Notes: generated from the letters alone by a model not told the origin. A stretch of 64,000 bases of DNA from Novosphingobium decolorationis (GCF_018417475.1 NZ_CP054856.1:3131001-3195000); one strand, 5' to 3'; numbered from the stretch's first letter, positions 26,608 through 36,020 are shown. A program made the numbers and translations.

Positions 26608-26940
26608 TCAGCAACAGGACGTGAGCTCGGCAACGAGCGGCTGGCAAAGCTCGGGGTGGCCCTGGCAGCAGTCGGTCGCAAGGAACAGCATCAGGCTCTT
26701 GAGCGCGGCGATATCGGCGCGCTGGATGTTCTGGCGGCCCTGCTTGGCGCTGCGCACGAGCCCGGCTTTCGCCATGACCGCAAGATGCGAGGAGAAGGTG
26801 CTCTGGCTCAGCCCCGAGGCCTCGACCAGGGCGCCGGTGGCCAGGCCCTCGGGCTCGTGGCGCAGCAGCAGGCGAAAGGCCTCGAGGCGCGTGGGGTGGC
26901 TCAGCGCCGAGAGTATGGCGAGGGCAGCATCGGAATCCAT
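26608..26940 (-). CDS. arsR: ArsR-family arsenite-responsive repressor
   Basis: 110-residue winged-helix repressor. Helix-turn-helix: EASGLSQSTFSSHLAVMAKAGLV (about 40-62). The usual helix-3 Cys-Val-Cys As(III) site is absent. Instead there is a C-terminal cluster, Cys91-Cys92-x6-Cys99, plus Cys109-Cys110 at the very end, similar in layout to the C-terminal site of Acidithiobacillus ArsR. The start codon at 26940 directly abuts a 20-bp inverted repeat that is probably its own operator, and no ribosome site is seen, so a leaderless or very short-leader mRNA is likely. It represses itself and the downstream ACR3 gene. Confidence 0.92.
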   Translation of the reverse strand: MDSDAALAILSALSHPTRLEAFRLLLRHEPEGLATGALVEASGLSQSTFSSHLAVMAKAGLVRSAKQGRQNIQRADIAALKSLMLFLATDCCQGHPELCQPLVAELTSCC

Positions 26941-26960
26941 CCATCGACTTTATTCGATGG
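26941..26960. promoter_or_regulatory. Inverted repeat CCATCGA-N6-TCGATGG, candidate ArsR operator
   Basis: Perfect seven-base arms separated by CTTTAT, immediately upstream of the arsR start codon. On the coding strand the centre reads GAATAAAG, resembling a -10 region. Position and size fit autoregulation by ArsR. Confidence 0.6.
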
Positions 26961-27147
26961 GAGGGGCGCGGGCAACCAGACAAGGCGAACGTCGCGATAC
27001 GTGTTTGGGAAGCGCGTTGTGGTGCCGGTGATGGCCGGTGGTGCGCGCGGGGCACCAGTCCACGCCGGATAGGCATCTCCCGGGGGCCCTCCTGCGGCGA
27101 TAGGTCTCTTTGCGGAAGAGACAATCGGGAGCGCGAAGCCCTTGCAA

Positions 27148-28461
27148 ATGAAGCTCAATGACCTGTCGAGCTACTGGATGCCGTTCACCGTGAACCGCCA
27201 GTTCAAGGCTGCCCCGCGCATGATCGTGGGCGCACAGGGCATGTATTTCCAGACCGACGACGGGCGGGAGATACTCGACGGGACGGCCGGGCTGTGGTGC
27301 TCCAACGCCGGGCATGGGCAGCCCCGGATCGTCGAGGCGATCCAGCAGCAGGCAGCAAAGCTCGACTACGCACCGCCCTTCCAGATGGGCAGCCCCGCCC
27401 AGTTCGAGCTGGCCAACCGGCTTGTCGATCTGGCGCCGGAGGGCTTTGGCCAGGTGTTCTATTGCAATTCCGGCTCCGAAGCGGTCGAAACTGCGCTCAA
27501 GACCGCGCTCGCCTGGCAGCGCGCGCGGGGCGAGGGGACACGCACCCGCCTTGTCGGGCGCGAGCGCGGCTATCACGGTATCAATTTCGGCGGCATTTCG
27601 GTGGGCGGCATCGTCGGCAACCGGGCGATGTTCGGCGCGCTGCTGGCCGGTGTCGACCACCTGCGCCACACCCATGACCCGCAGCGCAACCTTTTTACCC
27701 AGGGCGTGCCCGAGCATGGCGCGGACCTTGCCGACGACCTGGAGCGTCTGGTTCAGCTGCACGGGGCGCAGACCATCGCGGCCTGCATCGTCGAGCCGAT
27801 CGCCTGCTCGACCGGCGTGCTGGTGCCTCCGCGCGGCTATCTCGAGCGGCTGCGCTCGATCTGCGATCGCCACGGTATTCTCCTCATCTTCGACGAAGTG
27901 ATCACCGGCTTCGGGCGTCTGGGCACGCCCTTTGCCGCGCAGCGCTTCGGCGTCACGCCCGACATCATCACCATGGCCAAGGGGCTGACCAATGGCACGG
28001 TGCCGATGGGTGGGATCCTGGTGCGCGAGGGGATCTACGAGACGATCTGTGCGGCCGCGGCCGAGGGCGCGGTGGAGCTGCCCCACGGCTATACCTACTC
28101 CGGCCACCCGCTCGCCTGTGCCGCCGCGCTCGCCAGCCTTGATGTCTACCGCGAGGAGGGCCTCTTTGAGAGGGCCGCGGGCCTGGAACCTCTCTGGCAG
28201 GAGGCGGTCCATTCACTGCGGGGGCTGGCGCCCATCGTCGATATACGTAATCTTGGTCTCATTGCCGGGATTGAGCTTGAGGCAGGCCCGAACGGTCCGG
28301 GCACCCGCGCCTTTGAGATCTACCGGCGCTGCTGGGAGGAAGGCGTGCTGATCCGTGTGACAGGGGATATCATCGCGCTTTCGCCCCCGCTCATCATCGA
28401 GGAGGGGCAGGTCGCGCACATCGTGGACACCTTGCGCCGCATCATCGCGCAGGTCGACTGA
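27148..28461 (+). CDS. Class III PLP aminotransferase (omega-amino acid/amine:pyruvate type)
   Basis: 437-residue aminotransferase. PLP-binding features are CNSGSEAVETALK (about 106-118), GYHG (141-144), the Asp249-Glu250 pair in LIFDEVITGFGR and catalytic Lys278 in TMAKGLTNG. The opening SSYWMPFTVNRQFKAAPRM matches beta-alanine/omega-amino acid:pyruvate transaminases. The ATG at 27148 has GAAG nine bases upstream; a TTG at 27142 is also in frame. The next genes are an APC permease and a spermidine-dehydrogenase-like flavoprotein, so the likely job is removing amino groups from imported amines, GABA or beta-alanine. It is divergent from arsR. Confidence 0.88.
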   Translation: MKLNDLSSYWMPFTVNRQFKAAPRMIVGAQGMYFQTDDGREILDGTAGLWCSNAGHGQPRIVEAIQQQAAKLDYAPPFQMGSPAQFELANRLVDLAPEGFGQVFYCNSGSEAVETALKTALAWQRARGEGTRTRLVGRERGYHGINFGGISVGGIVGNRAMFGALLAGVDHLRHTHDPQRNLFTQGVPEHGADLADDLERLVQLHGAQTIAACIVEPIACSTGVLVPPRGYLERLRSICDRHGILLIFDEVITGFGRLGTPFAAQRFGVTPDIITMAKGLTNGTVPMGGILVREGIYETICAAAAEGAVELPHGYTYSGHPLACAAALASLDVYREEGLFERAAGLEPLWQEAVHSLRGLAPIVDIRNLGLIAGIELEAGPNGPGTRAFEIYRRCWEEGVLIRVTGDIIALSPPLIIEEGQVAHIVDTLRRIIAQVD

Positions 28462-28462
28462 G

Positions 28463-28612
28463 GTGCCCGTGTTTGCCCGCGTGCCGCGCCTGCGCCACTC
28501 GACGCTGGCGCGCACCGGGGACGGGGGCATCCGCGAGCTTTCGATGGGCAGCGAGGACGACGGTGCGACCTGGGAGGTCGAATACGACCTGCACTGGGTC
28601 CCTCACACATGA
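28463..28612 (+). pseudogene. Short 49-codon fragment resembling the C-terminal tail of a larger protein
   Basis: An open frame from the GTG at 28463 to a stop at 28612 encodes HSTLARTGDGGIRELSMGSE followed by DDGATWEVEYDLHW. Tails with a D-G-x-TW-x-VEYDL pattern are common at the end of secreted or cytoplasmic beta-structured proteins (DUF1579-like), where they follow about 150 residues absent here. It starts two bases after the aminotransferase stop, so it may be a remnant or just a small accessory peptide. No function assigned. Confidence 0.35.
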
Positions 28613-28628
28613 CACGGCAGGGAGCGCG

Positions 28629-30104
28629 ATGACGGGCAGGGCAGACGAGGGGACGCAGGCGATCCCGCACAACGACATCGTATCGCCCGCGGAAGTCTAT
28701 CCGGGCGAGAGCCAGGATGAACTTGGCCGCTCGCTCAAGGCGCGCCACGTCTCGATGATAGCGATTGGCGGGATCATCGGGGCAGGCCTCTTCGTGGGAA
28801 GCAGCACGTCCATCGCCGCGGCAGGGCCCGCAGTGATCCTGAGCTACGCGCTGGCGGGCGCAATCGTCCTTGTCATCATGCGCATGCTGAGCGAGATGGC
28901 GGTCGCGATCCCCGGCATCCAGTCCTTTCCCGAGTTCGCCCGCATGGGCCTGGGCCATTGGGCGGGGTTTCTCAGCAGTTGGCTCTACTGGTATTTCTGG
29001 GTGGTCGTCGTGGCCATCGAGGCGATTGCGGGCGCGGTCATCATCGCGGGGTGGATCGCTCTTCCCGTCTGGCTCATCGGCATCGTGCTGATGGCCGTGC
29101 TGACCGCAGTGAACCTCATGTCGACGCGCTCCTATGGCGAGTTCGAGTTCTGGTTCTCCTCGATCAAGGTGGCTGGGATCATCGTCTTCATCCTCGTCAC
29201 CGGCGCCTATGCGCTGGGGCTGGGCGCGCCGGACGGGCCGACCTTCGGCCATCTCACCGCGCACGGCGGCTTCGCGCCGGCCGGGGGGATGCAGGTGCTC
29301 GCCGCGACGACAAGCGTGATCTTCGCGCTCGTGGGGGCCGAGATCGCCACCATCGCGGCGGCCGAATCCGCCGAGCCCACCCGCACCGTCGCGCGCATGA
29401 CCAGCACCGTCGCGCTGCGCATCCTGGTCTTCTACATCCTCTCGGTGTTCCTGATCGTCTCGGTCGTGCCGTGGGACAGCGTGGTGCCCGGCCAGTCGCC
29501 CTTCACCGCCGCGCTGGCCGCCATCGGCATTCCGGGCGCGGCGCTGATCATGAACGTGATCGTGCTGGTCGCGGTGCTCTCGTGCCTCAATTCCGGGCTC
29601 TACGTCACCTCGCGCGTGCTCTTCACGCTGGCCGCGCGCGGGGATGCGCCGCAGGCGCTGGTGCGGGTCAACGCGCGCAAGGTGCCTGCCCGCGCGATCC
29701 TGATCGCGAGCCTCTTCAGCTACGCCGCGCTGGCCGCCTCGGTGCTATCGCCCGAGGTCGTGTTCAGCTTCCTCGTCAACGCCTCGGGCGCGCTGATGCT
29801 GATTGTCTACCTGATGATCGCACTCTCGCACATGCGCCTTCGCCGCATTTTCGAGCGCGAATGCCCGCAGCAGCTGACCATCCGCACCTGGTTCTTCCCT
29901 TGGCTGAGTGGGGCCTCGGTGCTGGCGATCTGCGTGATCCTGGGCGCCATGGCGCTCAATCCGGCATCGGCCGCCGAGTTCTGGTCGAGCGTGGCCATCA
30001 CCGCCTTCTTCGCCGCGCTCTTCCTCGTCCTGCGCCGGGCCAGGGCGGCCCCGCTCGACCCGCTTGCCCATATCGATACGCCTATCCAGGAGCCAGCCGA
30101 ATGA
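28629..30104 (+). CDS. APC-superfamily amino acid/amine permease
   Basis: 491-residue inner-membrane permease with twelve predicted helices. Helix 1 carries the APC motif IGGIIGAGLFVGSS (about 46-59); YLMIALSHMRLRRIFE near the C-terminus matches the GabP/AnsP/lysP-like branch. The ATG at 28629 follows GGGAGCG. The stop overlaps the start of the flavoprotein gene (ATGA), giving a coupled pair. It probably imports the amine, GABA or amino acid processed by the flanking aminotransferase and oxidase. Confidence 0.9.
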   Translation: MTGRADEGTQAIPHNDIVSPAEVYPGESQDELGRSLKARHVSMIAIGGIIGAGLFVGSSTSIAAAGPAVILSYALAGAIVLVIMRMLSEMAVAIPGIQSFPEFARMGLGHWAGFLSSWLYWYFWVVVVAIEAIAGAVIIAGWIALPVWLIGIVLMAVLTAVNLMSTRSYGEFEFWFSSIKVAGIIVFILVTGAYALGLGAPDGPTFGHLTAHGGFAPAGGMQVLAATTSVIFALVGAEIATIAAAESAEPTRTVARMTSTVALRILVFYILSVFLIVSVVPWDSVVPGQSPFTAALAAIGIPGAALIMNVIVLVAVLSCLNSGLYVTSRVLFTLAARGDAPQALVRVNARKVPARAILIASLFSYAALAASVLSPEVVFSFLVNASGALMLIVYLMIALSHMRLRRIFERECPQQLTIRTWFFPWLSGASVLAICVILGAMALNPASAAEFWSSVAITAFFAALFLVLRRARAAPLDPLAHIDTPIQEPAE

Positions 30105-32107
30105 CCGAGAATGACCTGCGTCTCGGAATGGACTGCCGCATCGACCGGCGCGACTTCCTGAACGGCACCGCGCTGGCCCTGGGCACCATCGGCGCGGCCA
30201 GCCTGTCGGCGCCGGGCCTCGCGCAGACGGCGACAGATGCGGCGGCGGCAGGCGGGGCGGGGGCTACCAGCTATCCACCGGCCAAGACCGGGATGCGTGG
30301 CAGCCACGCCGGCTCCTTTGAATTCGCGCACCTCCTGCGCGACGGGCAACTGCTGATCGAGGACGTGGCCGACCAGGGCGAAACCTATGACCTGGTGATC
30401 GTGGGGGGCGGCATCTCGGGCCTGTCCGCGGCGCACTTCTACCGCAAGGCGGTGGGCAAGGACGCGCGCATCCTCATCCTCGACAACCACGACGACTTCG
30501 GCGGTCACGCCAAGCGCAACGAGTTCATGGTCGATGGCAAGCTGGTGGTGATCAACGGGGGCACGCTCAACATCGAATCGCCCGCGCGCTACAACCGCTG
30601 GGCCGCGCAGCTGCTGGACGACATGGGGATCGACCTTGAACGTTACCGGGTTTCCAACGCCGAGGTGCGCGATCTCTATGCGGACAAGGGCCTGACGCGC
30701 GGCCACTTCTTCGATGCCGAGACCTGGGAGGCGGACCGGCTTGTCGTGCCGGAAAGCGGCGCCGGCCACGGCGGCGGTCCTGGCGCGATGGGCTCGGCAG
30801 AGTTCCTCGCCCGCACGCCGCTTTCGGCCAAGGCCCGCGCCGACATGGTCCGCCTCGTCGCGCCCGACCAGCCTGATTATCTGGCGGGCATGAGCGTGGC
30901 GGAAAAGAAGCACTTCCTCGCGACCACCTCGTTCCGGGACTATTACCTCAAGACCCTGAAGCTCGATCCCCAGGTCATGTGGTTCTTCCAGCAGATGGGC
31001 ACCAGCAGCTTCTGCGTCGGGGCCGATGCCACCCCGGCGCTGTTCGGCTGGGTCGAGGGGTATCCCGGCTTTTCCGGGCTGGGCCTTGGCGAAATCCCCG
31101 AGGGCCTCTTTGCCGACCTTCCCGGCGGCCAGCACGGGCGCCAGAAGATCGACTGGAACGCAGTGCACTTTCCCGATGGCAACGCCACGCTGGCCCGGCT
31201 GCTGGTTGCACACCTCGTGCCCGGCGCGACCTCGGCGCGCACGCAGGAGGACATGGGCACCGCGCGCATCGCCTATGACGCGCTTGACCGGGCCGAGAAC
31301 CCGGTGCGTATCCGTCTCTCCAGCATCGTTGTCAACGTGGCCCACGACGGCGATGCGAAGACCGCGCGCGAGGCCGTCATCACCTATGCCAACGGCGATG
31401 CGCTCAAATCGGTGCGCGCCAGGTCGGTCATCATGGCCTGCTGGAACATGGCGATCCCCTACATGATGCCCGAACTGCCCGCGCCCCAGAAGGAGGCCTT
31501 GGCCTACGGCGTGAAGGGGCCGCTCATCTACACCAACGTGGTACTTCGCAACTGGCGCGCGTTCGAGAAGCTGGGCGTCTCCAGCATCTCGTGCCCGACG
31601 ATGTTCCACGATGTCGTCGCGCTCACCGAGGCGGTGGACCTGGGCGCTCTGCGCCATGCCCGCTCGAGCGAGGAGCCGATCGCGCTGCACCTCACCAAGT
31701 TCATGAATGCGCCCGGTCAGCCCCGCCGCGACCAGCACCGCATCGGCCGCGCCGAACTTCTGGAAATGAGCTTCGAGACGTTCGAGCGCGAAACCCGCAG
31801 CCAGCTTGCGCGCATCCTGGGGCCGGGCGGCTTCGACCCTGCGCGCGACATTGCCGCGATCACCGTCAACCGCTGGCCGCACGGCTATGCCTATACCTAC
31901 AACAGCCTCTACGATCCGGTCGAATGGGTCTACACGCAGTCGCCCGAGCGGCCCTGCGTGGTCGGGCGGCAGCCCTACGGTCTTGTCTCCATCGCCAACT
32001 CCGATGCCGCGGCAAGTCCGCATACCGACGCGGCGATCCTGGAGGCGCACCGGGCCGTCAGCGAGGTCGTCGAGCGCGAGACCTATCCCTTCGCCCGGCG
32101 CACCTGA
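30101..32107 (+). CDS. Tat-exported FAD-dependent oxidoreductase, spermidine-dehydrogenase-like (copy A)
   Basis: 668-residue flavoprotein. The N-terminus has a twin-arginine motif (DRRDFLNG, 15-22), hydrophobic region and a cut near GLAQT. The FAD-binding fold is YDLVIVGGGISGLSAAHFYR (GGGISG at 102-107), then LILDNHDDFGGHAKRNE. Conserved C-terminal blocks are AITVNRWPHGYAYTYN and RQPYGLVSIANSDA. This architecture is that of SpdH-type enzymes, which cut spermidine oxidatively in the periplasm. The start overlaps the permease stop. A clear paralog lies convergently at 32882-34783. The amine substrate is an inference from family and context. Confidence 0.82.
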   Translation: MTENDLRLGMDCRIDRRDFLNGTALALGTIGAASLSAPGLAQTATDAAAAGGAGATSYPPAKTGMRGSHAGSFEFAHLLRDGQLLIEDVADQGETYDLVIVGGGISGLSAAHFYRKAVGKDARILILDNHDDFGGHAKRNEFMVDGKLVVINGGTLNIESPARYNRWAAQLLDDMGIDLERYRVSNAEVRDLYADKGLTRGHFFDAETWEADRLVVPESGAGHGGGPGAMGSAEFLARTPLSAKARADMVRLVAPDQPDYLAGMSVAEKKHFLATTSFRDYYLKTLKLDPQVMWFFQQMGTSSFCVGADATPALFGWVEGYPGFSGLGLGEIPEGLFADLPGGQHGRQKIDWNAVHFPDGNATLARLLVAHLVPGATSARTQEDMGTARIAYDALDRAENPVRIRLSSIVVNVAHDGDAKTAREAVITYANGDALKSVRARSVIMACWNMAIPYMMPELPAPQKEALAYGVKGPLIYTNVVLRNWRAFEKLGVSSISCPTMFHDVVALTEAVDLGALRHARSSEEPIALHLTKFMNAPGQPRRDQHRIGRAELLEMSFETFERETRSQLARILGPGGFDPARDIAAITVNRWPHGYAYTYNSLYDPVEWVYTQSPERPCVVGRQPYGLVSIANSDAAASPHTDAAILEAHRAVSEVVERETYPFARRT

Positions 32108-32155
32108 GCGCTCTAGCCCACCCGATTACGTCGTACCCACCGGCAACCTCCAAAC

Positions 32156-32188
32156 GGCCGCCATCCTTGGGGATTAGTGGCCTTTTTT
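32156..32188 (+). terminator. Intrinsic terminator after oxidoreductase copy A
   Basis: Outer stem GGCCGC / GTGGCC (one G-U pair), inner stem ATCC / GGAT with a TTGG loop, then six T residues. It lies about 50 bases after the stop codon. Confidence 0.7.
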
Positions 32189-32372
32189 ACATGGTGCAGG
32201 AGTGGTGTCCGGCATGCACCGGCGGTGTCAGACTTGGCTCCTTCCACTGCGGCAGGGGCCTGCGAAAGTCACTTAGGGAGCCGCGCGGCGGCCCAGAGGA
32301 AACGCGGCGCCCGCTGCGGCGCACGACAATGGCAGGCGACGATGGCCGAGACCTGGATGCTGGTTCTCCTCG

Positions 32373-32864
32373 CACCTCACCATGTTGCCGCCCGAGGCGA
32401 CTCTTGAGACGATGGCCGCACACGGCATCTGGAGCGCGGCCCAGACCAACTTCCTCTACAACCTTGAAGGGCGCTACCAGCAGACGCTGGAGGGCCGTGC
32501 GCTGACCCACATCAACCCGCTGGGCACGCCCTTGCGCCGCGGTGTGAAGATGGTGCTGGGCTCGGGCAACCTGCCCATCGGGCCGCTTTACGGCGTCTAC
32601 GTCGCGGTCACGCGCAAGGCCGAAAGCGGCACGGCCTATGCCCGTGAGGAAGAAGACGTCTCGCGCATGGCCGCGCTGGCGATGTACACCCGCGAGGCCG
32701 CCTACCTCAGCTTCGTGGAAGACAACCGCGGCACGATCACGCCGGGCAAGTTTGCCGAGCTCGTCGTGCTTGACCGCAATCTGCTCACTGTGCCGGAGGA
32801 GGAAATCCTTGCCACCAGGGTCGATCTGACGCTGGTCGATGGCAAGGTGTTCTACCGCCGCTGA
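32373..32864 (+). pseudogene. 5'-truncated amidohydrolase (YtcJ-like), C-terminal remnant
   Basis: About 160 residues match the C-terminal third of amidohydrolase-3/YtcJ-like enzymes (normally about 550 residues): HLTMLPPEATLETMAAHGIW, a GVKMVLGSGNLPIGPLYGVY segment in place of the usual SDaP motif, MYTREAAYLSFVEDNRGTI and PGKFAELVVLDRNLLTVPE. The homology begins at about 32373; the preceding 32189-32372 shows no recognisable coding and the metal-binding N-terminal HxH barrel is missing. The first internal ATG is at 32382. It is almost certainly non-functional, left over from a deletion or rearrangement between the two convergent oxidoreductase paralogs. Confidence 0.75.
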
Positions 32865-32881
32865 GGCTCCACGCGAAGGGG

Positions 32882-34783
32882 TCAGGTCAGCCCGCGGCTC
32901 ACCAGAACCTCACCGATGGCGCGTTCGGCCTGGTCGATCGCGACATTGGTGTAGGCCGCCGCGCCCGCATCGGCGTTGGCAATCGCGATGCGTCCGAAGG
33001 GACGGCGTCCCACGATGTGCGGGCGTTCGGCCTCGGGCACGTCGGGATCGGCGAGGGTGTCGTAGGTATAGGCATAGCCGTGGGGCCAGCGGTTGACCGT
33101 GATCGCCAGGATGTCCTGCGCGGCGTCGAAGCCGGCGGAACCCAGCATGCGCTGCAACTGGCGGCGCACTTCCAGCTCGCTTGTTTCGAAGGGCGTGGCA
33201 AGCATGTCGTGGCGCCCGGCGCGGTGCTGCTCCTTGCGCGGCAGGCCGGGCTGGTTGGGGTTGCGGATCATCGTCACGATGGCGGGCTGGTCGGGCCGGG
33301 TGGCGCTGGCATAGCCGCCGATCGCCATCGGATAGTCGAGCCCGACCCGCGTGTGATAGCCGTTCGGCACCATCAGGCTGCGCACGCCCAGCTTGCGCCA
33401 GGGCTCCCAGTTGCGCACCAGCACGTTGGTGTACTGCATCGGCACCTTCGAGGCTTCGCCCAGCGCCGCCTTCTGCGCGTCCGGAAGCTCAGGCACGAGA
33501 TAGGGGATGATGTTGTTGAAGCAGGCCAGGACCACGTTTGCGGCCGTGACCGAGGCGGCCTTGCCGTCCCTCATGTAGACCACGCGCACCGCTTTTTCGG
33601 TCGCGGCGGTGACCGTGCCGATGTGCGCGACATGGACCGCCGTGCTGCCGAGGCGCAGGCGCGTGGGGGCTCCGGGGAGGTCGAGCCGGGTGTAATCCAC
33701 GCGCGCGGTGACGATGCTCTCCTGGTCGTGGACCCCGGGGAGGGCGCCGGGCACCAGACGGTTGACGAGCAGGCGCGCGATCGAGGCGTTGCCGTCGGGA
33801 AAGTGGAACTCGTCGCAGTGCATGCGGATCTGGCCGGCGATCTCCATGCCATCGAAGATCGGAAGGTGCGCGACCTCGTAGGCGGGGCAGGTGTCCACGC
33901 GCTTGTTGTTGCGAAAGCCCATCCCGGCGAAGAAGGGCAGCGCTTCGCGCTTCATGGCCGCGGGCCCGAGCAGGAAGTCCTGGAGGCTGATGCGCTTGAG
34001 CGCCTCGGCCTTGGCGATGGGATCGAGGTGGGGGAGGTAATCCGTCTTTGCGGTGTAGAGCCGGGTCAGCTCGGCGCGAATGTCCGCGCGGATCGGCGCG
34101 CGCGCGAAGAAGTCTGCCCAGGCAAGCGCGCCGTAGCCCGGCGCAACCGCGTCGCGCCCGAAGCTTTCCTTGTCGAAGAAGACGCCGCCCGACAGGCCCT
34201 TGTAGGTATCCTCGCGGCGGTAGTGCTCCCATGTCCTGGGCTCGATCCCCAGTTCGGCCAGCAGCGCCTTGGCGGTGTAGCTGTAGGGGAACGGGCTCTC
34301 GATGCTCATCGTCCCGCCAAAGGCCAGGATGGTGCGGCCCTCGTGGTGGAACTCGTTGCGCTTGGCGTGGCCGCCGAAATCGTCGTGGTTGTCGAGGACG
34401 AGGATGCGCATGTCCCGGCCCAGCGCCTTGCGGTAGAACCAGGCCGAGGACAGGCCCGAGATGCCCCCGCCCACGACGACGAGATCGTAGTGCTCACCGG
34501 TATCGTGTGCCGCGATGTCCGCGCCCAGGTCCCCGTCGCGAACGGCATGGGCGCTCTCGAAGGAGCCGGGATACTGGCCGCGAAGGCCGCTGCGCACGGG
34601 CGGATAGGTGGAGGTATCGGGGGCGAGTGCAGGACCTGCACCTGCCGCGGCGAGGGGCTCGCTCGCCCGCGCCAGCGGCGACAGCGCGCCAAGCCCTGCA
34701 CCGGTCGCGGCCACCCCGCCGATGAAGCTGCGCCGGGCAATCGGCCGGTTCATGCCCAGCCGTTCGTGTTCGCTTTCGTCCAT
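32882..34783 (-). CDS. Tat-exported FAD-dependent oxidoreductase, spermidine-dehydrogenase-like (copy B)
   Basis: 633-residue paralog of 30101-32107. The start at 34783 (MDESEHERLGMN) aligns with copy A and has GGGGA six bases upstream; an ATG at 34789 is also possible. Twin-arginine leader ARRSFIGG (17-23), FAD fold VVVGGGISGLSSAWFYRKAL, LVLDNHDDFGGHAKRNE, and C-terminal AITVNRWPHGYAYTYDT and RRPFGRIAIANADAG. Overall similarity to copy A is clear but the middle differs, so this is an old duplication, perhaps with a changed amine substrate. It is divergent from a LysR gene that may regulate it. Confidence 0.83.
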   Translation of the reverse strand: MDESEHERLGMNRPIARRSFIGGVAATGAGLGALSPLARASEPLAAAGAGPALAPDTSTYPPVRSGLRGQYPGSFESAHAVRDGDLGADIAAHDTGEHYDLVVVGGGISGLSSAWFYRKALGRDMRILVLDNHDDFGGHAKRNEFHHEGRTILAFGGTMSIESPFPYSYTAKALLAELGIEPRTWEHYRREDTYKGLSGGVFFDKESFGRDAVAPGYGALAWADFFARAPIRADIRAELTRLYTAKTDYLPHLDPIAKAEALKRISLQDFLLGPAAMKREALPFFAGMGFRNNKRVDTCPAYEVAHLPIFDGMEIAGQIRMHCDEFHFPDGNASIARLLVNRLVPGALPGVHDQESIVTARVDYTRLDLPGAPTRLRLGSTAVHVAHIGTVTAATEKAVRVVYMRDGKAASVTAANVVLACFNNIIPYLVPELPDAQKAALGEASKVPMQYTNVLVRNWEPWRKLGVRSLMVPNGYHTRVGLDYPMAIGGYASATRPDQPAIVTMIRNPNQPGLPRKEQHRAGRHDMLATPFETSELEVRRQLQRMLGSAGFDAAQDILAITVNRWPHGYAYTYDTLADPDVPEAERPHIVGRRPFGRIAIANADAGAAAYTNVAIDQAERAIGEVLVSRGLT

Positions 34784-35061
34784 CGCCATTCCCCGTTTCC
34801 CCCGCCCATCCTGCACCGCGATTGCGCAATAGTGCACAGGTTTCGAGAATAGATAAGATCGAATATATTGAGGCGCATAGAATTCTTGTCAGCAAGTTGC
34901 CTTGAATGCATGATGTGGTGCGCAGGGGCCACCAGTTCAGCGTGCGAATTTTCGAAATGCGGCGCCTTGTCCCGGGAGAGGATGCCTTCTTGAAGGGCTT
35001 GGTACCTGCCTGCGGTCTTCGACCGACACGCGGGACGCACAAGAATTTGAGAGGGGTAGTC

Positions 35062-35994
35062 GTGACCGATACGAGCCTGTACCCGCCACTGGCCGCCTTG
35101 CGCGCCTTCGAAGCCGTCGGACGCCTGGGCGGTATTCGCCGGGCCGCCCGCGAGCTGATGATCGACCATGCCGTGGTGAGCCGCCATATCCGCTCGCTCG
35201 AGGGCTGGGTCGGCGCGCCGCTGGTGCTGCGCTACGGCAACGACCGGCGCCTGACCGACCAGGGCGAAGTCTACCATGGCGAGGTGGCCAAGGCGCTCTC
35301 GATCATCGCCCGCTCGACCGGATCGCTGCTGGGCGAAGGTACCGACAACACGCTGCGCGTCTGGTGCGTCCCGGGCTTCGCCTCGCTCTGGCTGGCCGAG
35401 CGCCTGGGCGATTTTCTGGAAGAGAACCCCGACATCGACGTCGATTTCCGTCCCGCAGACGAGGGGCCGGATTTCCGCAGCAAGGACGTGGACTGCGATG
35501 TGCGCTACGTGCGGTCCTGGGAGGAGGACCGGATCCCGCGCGAGGTGCGCCGCCTCGACATTGCCCGGCCCGAGGTCTTTCCCGTGGCCAGCCCCGCGTT
35601 TCTGGCCGGCATCGCCCCGATCCGGGAGGCCGGGGATTTCCTCGATCTGCCGCTCCTTCACGAGGAGGACGGGGCCGAGTGGCACCACTGGCTTCTGGCC
35701 CAGGGGATCACGCCGCCCGAGCGTCTGAGCGGTCCGCGCCTGTGGCACGCGCACCTCACCATCGACGCAGCCTGCCGGGGCAAGGGCATCGCGCTCGTCA
35801 ACACCATGCTGCTGCACGACGAACTGGCGACCGGTCGGCTGGTGCGGGTCATGCCTGCGCAGACCGCGTTCCAGCCGGTCAGCTTCGGCAGCTACGCGCT
35901 GCTTTCGCGCGATGACCGCTGGACCTCGCCCAACATCCTGCGGTTCCGCCGCTGGATCCGCAAGGTCGTCGACGATCAGTCGGTCCCGGCCTGA
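35062..35994 (+). CDS. LysR-family transcriptional regulator (GcvA-like)
   Basis: 310-residue regulator. The GTG at 35062 follows GAGGGG. The N-terminal winged helix is LAALRAFEAVGRLGGIRRAARELMIDHAVVSRHIRSLE, written here as its two halves: LAALRAFEAVGRLGG and IRRAARELMIDHAVVSRHI. GcvA-type features include the ASPAFLAG segment in the co-inducer domain. It lies 278 bp upstream of, and divergent from, flavoprotein copy B, the usual LysR arrangement, so it probably controls that gene in response to its substrate. It converges on the DyP peroxidase gene. Confidence 0.9.
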   Translation: MTDTSLYPPLAALRAFEAVGRLGGIRRAARELMIDHAVVSRHIRSLEGWVGAPLVLRYGNDRRLTDQGEVYHGEVAKALSIIARSTGSLLGEGTDNTLRVWCVPGFASLWLAERLGDFLEENPDIDVDFRPADEGPDFRSKDVDCDVRYVRSWEEDRIPREVRRLDIARPEVFPVASPAFLAGIAPIREAGDFLDLPLLHEEDGAEWHHWLLAQGITPPERLSGPRLWHAHLTIDAACRGKGIALVNTMLLHDELATGRLVRVMPAQTAFQPVSFGSYALLSRDDRWTSPNILRFRRWIRKVVDDQSVPA

Positions 35995-36020
35995 CAGGTG
36001 TCGGCCATGTCTAGAGCGGC

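Noticed and set aside
28958..30100. In-frame upstream extension of flavoprotein copy A through the permease gene
   Set aside because: The extension is an alternative frame of the permease; the Tat leader and ATGA overlap place the real start at 30101.
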